Source: Raphanus sativus (lineage: Eukaryota > Streptophyta > Magnoliopsida > Brassicales > Brassicaceae). From it: 64,000 nucleotides of DNA. The DNA lies in contig NC_079514.1 of NCBI RefSeq assembly GCF_000801105.2, positions 12,812,293 through 12,876,292 of the forward strand, given 5' to 3'. Each line of letters begins with the position of its first letter. Positions within the stretch are counted from its first letter, which is position 1. The notes beneath the pieces were generated by a model. That model had not been told where the DNA came from, did no database searches, and saw nothing but the letters and a program-made list of their open reading frames with translations. Below are positions 49,608 to 60,040 of this stretch, piece after piece. Made by a program: the position numbers and the translations under genes.

Positions 49608-49838
49608 CTCCTTCTGTTTATATTAAGTATCATTGTCGTTGTAGAGTAAATTTTTTCTTATAAAATAATTGTCGTTTAAATTTTTTAATATATCATTAGT
49701 TTATGTATTTTATCCTACATAAATTAAGAAAAAATAAAACAGTAAAATTTTAATATTTAAACAAAAACAATGAATATTTAACTATTTTTAATTAGAGTGA
49801 AAAATCTAGAACGACATTTAATTTGAAATAAAGGAAGA
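49608..49838. mobile_element. Degraded Stowaway-type MITE
   Basis: The left edge GCTCCTTCTGTTTATATTAAG and right edge TTTGAAATAAAGGAAG, with inner ATTGTCGTT and AGAACGACATTTAAT words, match the layout of the better copies at 23199-23437 and 59799-60038, with mutations in both ends. The boundary is approximate. Confidence 0.5.
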
Positions 49839-50199
49839 AATATATTTGAAGCCAGGCTTTTTATTACCTAAGTGATATTTAAATGGGAGAATTTGTGAGA
49901 TATACATAAGAGGTACAAAACTAAAGAATATGTCCATTCTACGGTATAGACTCATTGATATGACAGGTTCTTCAAAAAATGTCATTACTATCCTTCAAAG
50001 AGCGCGTGGACATGGGGAAGGGAAAACAATTAAAAAACGTACTATACAATATTCATTATAGTTTAACAAAACAATGGATATCCACAATCGAAATTCGACT
50101 ATACTATATGTATAATAGCATGGACAAAGCTGCAACAAAATTAAACATTCACTTGCAAGAATATATTATTATATATTATTTATCCAAACCATATATCCT

Positions 50200-51050
50200 A
50201 AATACTAAACCCAAATCATATACCTAAAACTCTAAACCCAAACTCTAAACCATAAACCCTAAACCCTAAACCATAAACCCTAAACCCAAACTATATACCC
50301 TAAATCCAAACTCTGAACCCAAACCATACACCCAAAACTCTAAACCCAAACCCTAAACCATAGACCCTAAACCCAAACTCTGAACCCTAAACTCAAACTA
50401 TATACCCTAAACCCAAACCCTAAACCCAAACTCTGAGCCCTAAACTTAAACTATATACCCTAAATCTAAACCTTAAACCCGAACCATATACCCAAACCAT
50501 ATACCATAAACCCAAACCCTAATCTTAAACCCTAAACCCTAAACCCAAACTCTTATCCATTACGTGACTATGATATACATATTATGGTATGGAATACTCG
50601 ACACACTCACAAACTTTGTATATATGAAATTCTTTAAAATTTTCTTAGAAAGAAAGATGATGAGTGGCAACGGTATTGGAGAACAAAACAGTGTAACTGA
50701 TCAAGTAGTGACTAAGAAGAATCAGGAAGCACAAAAGAAGATACAAATTATAAAAGAATAGAAAAAAAAATGTATCATACTATACTGTAATTTAAAATAG
50801 TATGGAACATATGACGCATGATATTGTTCATCTTCTTCCCCAATTCAATCCAACCCTAAACCCTAAACCCAAACCATATAACCTAAACCCAAACCCTAAA
50901 CCCTAAACCCAAACCATATACCCTAAACCCAAACCGTAAACCATAAACCCTAAACCCAAACTCTGACCCCTAAACCCAAACCATATACCCTAAATCCAAA
51001 CCTTATACTCTAAACCCAAACCTTAATCCTAAACCCTAAACCCAAACCCT
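50200..51050. repeat. Degenerate telomere-like (CCCTAAA) repeat blocks
   Basis: Two blocks (about 50200-50553 and 50853-51050) are made of CCCTAAA, CCATAAA, CCCAAACT and CCATATA words, related to the plant telomere unit but not exact arrays. They are separated by a unique-looking 300-bp segment that recurs after the second block. Degenerate AAACCCTAAA stretches are common in plant spacer, so this need not be a former chromosome end. Confidence 0.8.
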
Positions 51051-51347
51051 TATCCATTATGTGACTATGCTATATATATTATGGTATGGAATACTCGACA
51101 CACCCATAAACTTTGTATATATATGAAATTCTTTAAAAAAAAATTAGAGAGAGATGATGAGTGGCGACGGTGTTGGAGAACAAAACAGTATAACTGATCA
51201 AGTAATGAATAAGGAGAATCAGGAAGTAGAGAATGAGATACAAATTGCAAAATAAGAGAAAAAGAAATGTATCATACTATACTGTAATTTAAAATAATAT
51301 GGAACATACCGCATGATAATGTTTATCTTCTTCCCCAATTCAATCCA
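50554..51347. repeat. About 497-bp tandem segmental duplication including a telomere-like block
   Basis: The segment 50554-50852 recurs at 51051-51347, an offset of 497 bp at the left edge, with TATCCATTA, GGAATACTCGACACAC and TTCCCCAATTCAATCC shared. The telomere-like block precedes each copy. A 33-codon frame starting MMSG is present in both, but nearly all differences in it change the amino acid, so it is not treated as coding. Confidence 0.8.
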
Positions 51348-51799
51348 TCGTTCTTTTCACCTAAATTTTCTGTTTTGCATGGACGACGTTCGTAAGTGAA
51401 AAAAAAATCCAATTTCCAAGTTAAAAAACGATATCCTACTTATGCCGCACAGCCGAACCATTTATACTTGATTTAATTTCTCTGATCCCAAACTCAGATT
51501 TCCACACACCTTCTTACAATCTCTCTTTTTGCCGTACGCAAGATATTGTAAAGTAGAAACAAAATTTTCATTTTCAGAATAAAGAGATGAAACACTCGTT
51601 GGTGTTTACACGCGCAGGAAAGGATATTTTTGGCACTTTACACAATAATATATAACATATCATAGCCAAAGTAGTGTTATGGGTATAAGTTTTTTTTTTC
51701 CTTTTCTTATGTATATGGACTCCAATTTCCCTATTTAAATCTATCTATCTCAAAAACTTTTTTTGTATTTTCTCTCTAAAAATTTTACTTTCTAATCCA

Positions 51800-52310
51800 C
51801 CTTTCTGCTGTCGATATACGCGTTTGAGAGGGCATGTCCTCTTCATTTCTATGCTAATTAATGGGTTTTTATGCGGTTGGGTTTACATGTAGTTACCTGA
51901 ACTCTCTGTCTTTTTCTAATCGTTTGAGGTGTGGGGACAAAGGGTTACGACGGTCCAGTGGATGCTCTCAGTCGTTCGTGTTTATATCCAGCTTCTTCCA
52001 TTCAAGATCTCGTTAGAGAACGGTGAGATTGGAAGGAAGACTTCTTAGATCTAGATCTTCTGGTTGTAACAGTACATGCACTGCCGGGGAGAACAACCTA
52101 ACACCGCCAGGAGGAGAGCCACCTAAACGCGCCGAGAAGAATAGATCTTACAAGCCCTTCTTGAGTGGGACAAGAGGCACCTTGGCAGTCAAGACGCCAA
52201 GAAAGGAAGGGAACCGATGACCACCACTCCACCTCAACGAAGGTTCTGACAAGCAGATCCGAGCCGAGGGAGTCTAAACCTGCGAGCACATGCCTCCGAA
52301 ACCGACAGAC
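51800..52310 (+). other. GC-rich patch with a 65-codon frame, origin unknown
   Basis: Base composition rises sharply against AT-rich flanks. The plus-strand frame 52023-52220 begins at a GTG and reads RLEGRLLRSRSSGCNSTCTA, then PPGGEPPKRAEKNRSYKP; I recognise no domain. There is no splice context or TATA box that makes it a gene. It may be a fragment of a retroelement leader or of a captured gene. Confidence 0.3.
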
Positions 52311-52347
52311 ATGAGTCCCTCAAAATATATTTGAATCGAGGAACCAA

Positions 52348-54035
52348 ATATTATTTGAGAAGTCAGTTTCCTATGTGTCACGCTCACGTTAACTCTCACG
52401 GTGGTTGATTACATTGATACCCTTAATGAATCAAAAATATAATATTTAAATACTATAATTGATTTTTATTCAAATTTCTTTTGTAAAATTTTCCAAATAA
52501 CATATATAATAAAAGGGAAATATTTATAAAGGCTATAAAGTGAATTTAAAAACGAAAATATATGTATAAATAATATGATTTCATTAAAAAGGAAAGTTAA
52601 CAAACAGTAATATTGCATTAAAATATTTTTAAAATAATATAAAATCTCTATAATATTATTTGAGAAGTCAGTTTTCTATGTGTCGCGCTCACGTTAACTC
52701 TCACGATGGTTGATTACATTGATACCCTTAATGAATTAAAAATATTACATTTAAATACTATTATTGTTTTTTATTTAGTTTCCTTTTTAAAATTTTCCAT
52801 ATAACATATATATTAAAAAGAAAAAATTTATAAATTTCAAAATGGAATTTAAAAACGAAATATATGTATATATAATATGATCTCATTAAAAAGGAAATTT
52901 AACAAGATAGTAATATTCTATTTTAATAAAATACTTGATTTATATCTATTGTTTCTTATATGAAAAATATATATATCTGTATAAAATGTAATTTCATAAA
53001 AACTAATTTCAGAAAGATAATCTTGATATTAGAAAAAGAAATATTATTTATTTTAAAACATAAATTTAAAGAATACAGAATATATTTTTCAAAGTAATAA
53101 AAATATTTTGATATATCTATCTAATTTCTTAGATGATTACATAAAATAATTAAGTAACATAAACTGATATATGTATATATAATATGATTTCATTAAACAG
53201 GAAATTTAGCAAGATAGTAATATTCTATTTTAAAAATATTTCTAAATAACATAAAATATATACTTTTGAAGTAATAAAATACTTGATTTATATCTATTGT
53301 TTCTTATATGAAAAAATATATATATATCTGTATAAAATGTAATTTCATAAAAACTAATTTCAGAAATATAATCTTGATATTAGAAAAAGAAATATTATTT
53401 ATTTTAAAGAATACATAATATATTTTTTCAAAGTAATAGAAATATTTTGATATATCTATCTAATTTCTTAGATGATTACATAAAATAATCAAGTAACACA
53501 AAATGATATATATTTAATTGACTAAAAATAGTTTAAAATTAGTATTATTGAAATATTTATTTATTTTTCATATATTCAGTTGACTTAATATCTTTCAATT
53601 ACAGCAAAAAATATCTATAACTGATATTTTACTTATATAATAATTATTATAGTATTTATTAAAGTTTAACGATAAACATCTTTTGATCAAATAAATATAA
53701 AATATTTTAAATAACATAACACTATATAATTTAAAAACGAGTTAGATATATTATTTTTTTAATTATTACAATTATATGTTTTCCTAATATTAAATTTGCT
53801 TTTAAATTTTATGTTTTTATGTTTTGGGGTTTAATATAACCATTATCAAAATACCAAAGTAAATATGAATTCTCATTTTTAGATTATTTAAAAAAAATTA
53901 GTTTACCTTTCAATAAATCTAATTATTTAGAATTTATCAAATATTTTAATTATTTTAAATATTTATATGTGTTCATGAATTTTTTCAAAAATGTATCAGT
54001 TACTTATGTATGTAAATTCCTATTGATCATCGTTT

Positions 54036-54068
<33 letters not shown>

Positions 54069-54633
54069 TAAATGAACATATAATTTCATAAATGTTATGA
54101 TCATACATGCACATTTAAATGATAAGTAAAATTAAATTAATTATATATTTATATATACTATATTAATTATCAATTGTATTTTTTTCTAAACAGAGCATGT
54201 ATATTTAATTTTATTAGTCCGACCACGTAAACCATAAAAAATAAAAAATAATTATATTTCCGTTTCAATTTGAAAGAATATATGTAACTCAATATACTCA
54301 CAATATGACTGACTCGACTAATCAACCTAAATGCAAATAAAAGATTTAATCAAAATTTTAATATATATTTAGAATAAAAAATATTATAGTTGAATTCAAA
54401 GAAAATAAATATAACCCAATATATCTAGATGATAATTTAATCGACTGTAAAAAATGACTAGATATAACATATCTAAAATCATATGTTTAATTAAAGTTTT
54501 GTAATATTATGAATATAAATTATGCATAAAATTATAAATTAATTTAAAATAAAACTGTATAGCAATCAGTTATTATAGTATACTTATTTTATAAATATTT
54601 ATATATGTGCATGAGCACGGGAAAATCACCTAG
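52348..54633 (+). mobile_element. Helitron-like element A with duplicated interior
   Basis: The 3' end has hairpin GTGC-ATGA-GCAC (54607-54618), then GGGAAAATCAC and CTAG (54630-54633) followed by T. The left side has two copies of a segment starting ATATTATTTGAGAAGTCAG (52348 and 52653, 305 bp apart), each with CACGTTAACTCTCAC. Inside, a segment with ATAAAATACTTGATTTATAT recurs at 52926 and 53274 (offset 348). No protein-coding sequence is visible. The true 5' boundary is not certain. A TA microsatellite lies at about 54045-54068. Confidence 0.6.
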
Positions 54634-56631
54634 TATACTAATAAAAAACTTTCTTTATATTTTTCAACGTAACAGAAATCATTTTTATATATCTATCTAT
54701 TTTTAGACGATTACATAAAAGAATTAAGTAACATAAACTGATATATTGACTAAAATCATTTATAATTAGTATTATTGAAATGCTATTTGTATTTCCTATA
54801 TTTTGGTTACTATAATATCTTTCAATTACAAGAAAAATATCTATAAATTATATTTTACTTATATAATATGATTTCTCAGATGCAATCGCAATTTTTTCCT
54901 GTTTATTTTTAAGAGATATGACGAGAAATAAAGGTTAACAATAAACATATTTTGATCAAATATTTTAAAATCACACTATATACTTTAACGAGGTAAATAT
55001 ATTATATTTTATCATTATTAAAATTGTATGTTTTCTTAATATTAAATTTGCTTTTAAATTTAATGTTTTTATGTTTGTGTAACTTTTTAATATAGCCATA
55101 ATCAAAAGACATGAAAATTAGTTAGAATTTATAAAAATATTTTTGTTATTATAAATATTGATATGAGTTCACGAGCTTCCAAAAAAGTATGAGAAGTAAC
55201 TTTCTATATATCATCTTTTTCTAATATATTTTTAAAAATCAATATTTAATTTCATATATATTATGAAAATACATTCACATTTAAAAGATAAATAAATTAA
55301 TTGGACTTGACTTAATTATAATAAAAAATTATACTTCAGCTTGAATTTGAAAGAATATATGTAAGTTAATACAACATGAGTTACTCGACCAATCCAACTT
55401 ATATCTAAAATCATAGATTTAACTATAATAAGAAAATATAATTTTATAATAATAATAATTTATTTTATAAATATAAATTATAGAATGACTCAAACACAGT
55501 AACAAATAAAAATAAAATATTAACCAACTGTAACAATTTAGTTTTTTGTAAAATTTATATATATGCATGAGACTTCAGAATATTATCGTTATATTTATTT
55601 ACATAATTTTGATTCAAACGCTTTAGTTTATTTCATTCTAAGCACAATATATCTTAAGTTATACATAATCTTCCTAAAATATAATTACATATTTAAGACA
55701 ACAACCAACCTAAATATTAATAAGAAAATTAATCAAAATTTTAATATATTTAGAATAAAAGATATTATAGTTGAATTCATAGAAATAGATGTAATTCAAT
55801 ATACCCAAATCATAACTACATTGACTGTAAAAACAAAAAAACCGACTAGATATAATATATCTAAAATCATATATCTGATTAAAATAATACAATATTTTTA
55901 ATATAAGTTAATCTAAAATCATATACCAGTTGACACTCTTCGGCTAGCTTCCATCGAAGCTGAATGCTGGAGAGCAGCAAACCTACCTGAGGAGGGAGAG
56001 GAAGAGGAAGCACAATCTGCCCACTTACATAGCTCGCATATCCATGTAGACTCCCAACGCCCGACCTGCCAGGTCGATGCGTCATGGATCGATAATGGCA
56101 CGGTCAGTGGTCTAGGGTGGTTCTATAAGGATCATATGGGAGTAGAGAGATTTGGACTACAAGGATGCCGTAAGAGCCTATCTTCTCTCCATGCAGAGAT
56201 GGAAAGGCTTATATGGGCGATGTCTTGTTTAAGAGAGTTTTCCTGCGATGTGATTCATATGGATACGGACTGTTCTGATCTCGTGGACATGATTGCTAAC
56301 CCAACCGACTGGCCGGCCTTCAATTCTGAGCTAGTCTCCTTCCGGCTCATTCGAATTGGATTTCCGGATTTCAGTATTTCTCACATACCCAGGAGCAGAA
56401 ACACGCGTGCAGATTCCCTTGCCAAAGAGGCGAGATGTAGTGGAGTTCTATTTATCCACATAGATCAGACCCAGCCGGACGGAACGTTTCTTCGGAACCA
56501 ATTAAGACCGACTACCACTTGATCTTAGAAGATGGGAGTTGACAAAAAAAAAGTAGATAGCAGTCAATTATTATATTATATTTACTTTATAAATATTTAT
56601 ATCCGTGCATGAGTACGGGAAAATCACCTAG
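54634..56631 (+). mobile_element. Helitron-like element B, related to A, interrupted by a LINE fragment
   Basis: Its 3' end (stem CCGT/ACGG at 56603-56618, then CTAG at 56628-56631) and interior words (for example TTAGTATTATTGAAAT and GATTACATAAAA) match element A, directly downstream of which it lies. The 5' segment found in A is missing. A GC-richer coding fragment interrupts it at 55925-56552. The two could be tandem copies from one insertion or nested insertions. Confidence 0.55.
55925..56552 (+). mobile_element. 5'-truncated LINE 3' end with RNase H (RVT_3-like) domain
   Basis: A plus-strand frame stays open from about 55927 to the TGA at 56520-56522 and ends shortly before nine A (56544-56552). 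The protein includes LASIEAECWRAANLPEEG, then CQVDASWIDNGTVSGLGWF, LHAEMERLIWAM, HMDTDCSDLVDMI and HIPRSRNTRADSLAKEA, the order of the plant LINE-type RNase H domain (RVT_3). No reverse transcriptase part is present, so it is 5'-truncated, as LINE insertions usually are. The open frame suggests recent insertion. No target duplication was recognised. Confidence 0.8.
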
Positions 56632-56878
56632 TTTATAGATAAAAAATCTAACACGTGATTACTAATTAAATTTCAATAAAACAATAATTATTAAAAAAAT
56701 AAGAGCAATATGCGTTATTAGAAGTACAAGAACAACATTTGCATCTCACACGACACATACCATAAAATTTAGAAACTATTAGAACTAAGAATTAATGCTT
56801 ATTCGACTTTACGCTACTAAATTAAAATCTCGAAAAAGTTTATGAAGTAATTATGAGAGATTCTCGTAGTCTTAGGAA

Positions 56879-59069
56879 TCAAGCGAGGGAGTCCAAGCAC
56901 CAGCAATAGTAGTAGGAGCGAGAGATGGAGAGCATTTCATTAGGAGACATCCTTTCGACCTCGCTCTGCCTCCAAGCCACTTGATTGCTACGGTTCTGCA
57001 CGTCGGCTGGTAAAGGATATGCTTCCATCTTATGTTTCTGATATCTCATTCTCGTGTAAAGCCTCATCGTCGCTACACAATCTTCGTATGGGTCTTGTAT
57101 CCCAACATGAATATCATACCTATAAGCACATCAAATACCATCCTTAATATATATATTGTTGTACATTAGATAATGGTATAATTAATTGATCTCAAGTGTT
57201 TTAGATTACTTCTACAGTGCATAGAGTCATAGACTGAACATGTGATATTCGGCATACACACAATCTCTAATTACATACAAACAATGGTATAATATTTGAA
57301 CTATTTACAATTGATAGGAAATAAATAAAATAAACAGGTTGATGTACTCATGTAATTTAAAATATGTCCAACTATGTAAATTCTTTTTGTTTTTGTTAGA
57401 AAATGGACTCAGTCATTTTTTAGACTTCGATAATAGTTCTACTAGTTATACAATATATATGGTATACATAATGTTTGTGTGTAGATACAGAAATGACTAT
57501 ATTATATAACATATGAATCTTTTCATGTTTTGAGTCCCTTCCTTTTAGCTTTAAGCCCATGCAAAGCATCAAATACCCATACATCACCAAAAAAATTATG
57601 GATAATACATGATACGCATGTTTCAATACACGTAAAGTATGCATTTATCTAGATATATATTCATTTTCCAAATTCATATGTTATATTCAAAAATAGTATT
57701 ACAAAAGTGGATATATTACCCGAGATAGGCTTGGGTTAAGTACTTGAGAGAATTGCTCAGCTTGCTTGTTTTCATCAAAGGAGGGTATTTTGCAATATCC
57801 CTACACACACCAATATACAAAGATGTGATATTAGAAATTCACGTTAATTATAAAACAACTCGCATAAAGTATGGGTTATGTTGCAAGAAACCAAATAACA
57901 CTATAAGGAATCTAGTTATATAGATATGTGTGTGTCCTCTTTATTTTTCTTCTTTATAAATGTCACCTTATCATGGAAGAAGGATATTCAATTTGAAGGC
58001 GGTCAAGATCATGATCGAGCCCATGTCCCACGAGAATCCTCCCTTTCCCACCTCTTGGACGAATCTTCCACATGGGCTCTCCATTACAAAGAAATTCTTG
58101 AATCTTTCTTTGTGCATATTTCAACGGCATTGCGTCCCTTAGATTCTCCGGACGTATACCGGTCGTCTCGTACCTATAGTTCGTCACAACCATTGACGGT
58201 TTCACGTACGTATGGAACACGACGTTATCACTCTCATCCGTTATGCAAACCCTTGCGCATAGATCCAACGACCCGTCGCTTCCTCCTCCTACCATCTTGC
58301 AAGAGAGTGCAACCACTTTTGGAGACCGTGATGACGTGTAGTCGATGATGGTTTTATCTCTTAGGCCTAACGCTGCCATACGAGTCGTCAATCCCTAAAA
58401 AGACAAATCATATGATATTTATGTTTTAAGAATATATATTTTTCATGCGGTCAATTTACAAGTTCAATTACGAATTTACGCAAATTTGAGAAGAGGAGTA
58501 TTGAGATAAGGACAATAATAAGATTACGTACAGCATTGACGCTCGAAAATTGGCATCTCTCTTGGTGAATCCTACGAGCGTTAGGGCTTTCGAGGATCAT
58601 CATGCAGAATCTGCATCCGCGAAGGCTAAAAATATTCTTGCATTCTTGTTTTGGCAATGGTCCTATTGATAGTACACAATTAAAAATTAACATACAAATG
58701 TATAGTGTATGTAAAAAACTATATAAAAACTATATGTTTACCTATGAGATGCTCCCGGAGGGACTCAAAAGATCGGCAATGCTTCTTGCAAACGCCACAA
58801 GTAGGCTCATGACCGGAGTGATAAGAGATCTTCATGTGTTCCACTAAATGTTCCATTTTGTTGAATTGCCTATAACAAGCTGCGCACTTGTTCCTGTACG
58901 TGTACATATATATAAATATTTTTAGCAAAAATTATAGTTTTTAGTTTCTAATCATTTGATCATATAATTTGAGTATGATATGGCATAAAGAAACTTGATA
59001 TAACACGCGTGTGATGAAAAATGGTTACCTTAGGGTTTCCGAGGACTCCATAGATGATCTGTAATCCAT
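56879..59069 (-). CDS. Exonuclease-family (DEDDh-like) zinc-finger protein lacking catalytic residues (At3g27970-like), 6 exons
   Basis: Exons on the minus strand are 59069-59029, 58893-58742, 58662-58532, 58394-57967, 57800-57720 and 57119-56879, giving 357 aa in frame. The N-terminus has C2H2-type fingers (CAACYRQFNKMEHLVEHM; CGVCKKHCRSF; CRFCMM), followed by an exonuclease-fold domain from about residue 130. Motif I, normally DxE in a LDCEMVGGG context, reads VALSCKMVGG (Ser139, Lys141). Motif II keeps its Asp (GHGLDHDLDRL). Motif III reads GIQDPYEDC, with Gln286 where His is expected. Nuclease activity is therefore unlikely by the known mechanism; a nucleic-acid-binding role is conceivable. 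Splice borders and frame are clean, so the gene looks functional. It lies downstream of SWEET4 as in Arabidopsis. Confidence 0.9.
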
Positions 59070-59201
59070 GGTACGTATCGAATATGCAAACAAAAAACTT
59101 AACAACTTAAGAGTTGGGAGAAGTTAATTAAACAACTCCTTTGATGATTTTTTTTTATATATTATGCCAAGTGTGTGAAGAATGGAGAAAGTGTGAGAAG
59201 G

Positions 59202-59209
59202 TATTTATA
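59202..59209 (-). promoter_or_regulatory. TATA box of the exonuclease-family gene
   Basis: Read on the minus strand, TATAAATA lies about 135 bp upstream of the ATG at 59069, a good consensus at plausible distance. Confidence 0.5.
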
Positions 59210-59798
59210 GATGAATACATAGAAGGAAAAGAAAAACATAGCTGACCATTCTCATATATGACCTTTTAGAGTTTTGATAAGATTTTTTTTTTTTGATAAA
59301 GGGCATGTTTTGATAAGATTATTACAAAAACAGACAAACACAAATTGAAGTAGATGCCTCAATGCGGTGGGGTCGCTTCGCATGGTAAAAAGTATCACAA
59401 TTTAAGTTTTCCTGTGTTTAACTTGGACGAAAACGAAGATGCTACTAGATATCAATACTATTGAGAAGACATTAAACTGTACTACTCTCTTTCTTGTTTG
59501 TTCAAAATATTAACGATACAAAAAACCTGCATCGAACGAAAATTCATAAAGAAGAAAGTTCCTGTAGTGCTGCGTAATTTTTATGATCTGTCTTTTTTCC
59601 TTTTTTTTTTTGAAAAAACTGTCTTTTTTCCTTTTTTGGTCATGAACTATTTAAGCTCATCTTTATCTTATCTTACTAGGCTAAAGATAAGGTTTACTTT
59701 CCCATAGAAGCATTAACTTTAACCTCTGCAATATCATGCTAATGCTTGCATGATAAATTTGTGCCCATGATTCGTAAGTTTTCTTTCCATAATTATTA

Positions 59799-60038
59799 CT
59801 CCCTCCGTTTCACTTTATTTGTCGTTTTAGACTTATGCACAAATATTAATAAAACATCTGATTTTATATATTTCCAAGATAAAAACACAATTATCTATAC
59901 ATCTAACCATATTTCAGCCAATAAGAAAATTAACTGGGGAATCTTATTAATAAATTTTGCATTGAAATTATAAAACGACACTTTATTTTGAAACGAAAAA
60001 TTTCCTCTAGAACGACATTTAATCTGAAACGGAGGGAG
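59799..60038. mobile_element. Stowaway-type MITE, 240 bp
   Basis: It begins CTCCCTCCGTTTCA and ends TGAAACGGAGGGAG, a perfect 14-bp inverted repeat, with TA on both sides (59797-59798 and 60039-60040). It is related to the copy at 23199-23437, sharing the AGAACGACA words near its right end. Confidence 0.92.
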
Positions 60039-60040
60039 TA

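Noticed and set aside
50200..50560. True interstitial telomere marking an ancient chromosome fusion
   Set aside because: The words are highly degenerate and mixed with CCAAACT and CCATATA units rather than forming a (CCCTAAA)n array, and similar stretches are common in plant spacer.
50656..50760. Short duplicated frame starting MMSG, also at about 51153-51255, as a possible small gene
   Set aside because: Between the two copies nearly every nucleotide difference changes the amino acid, so there is no sign of protein-level selection; it lies in repeat DNA without promoter or splice context.
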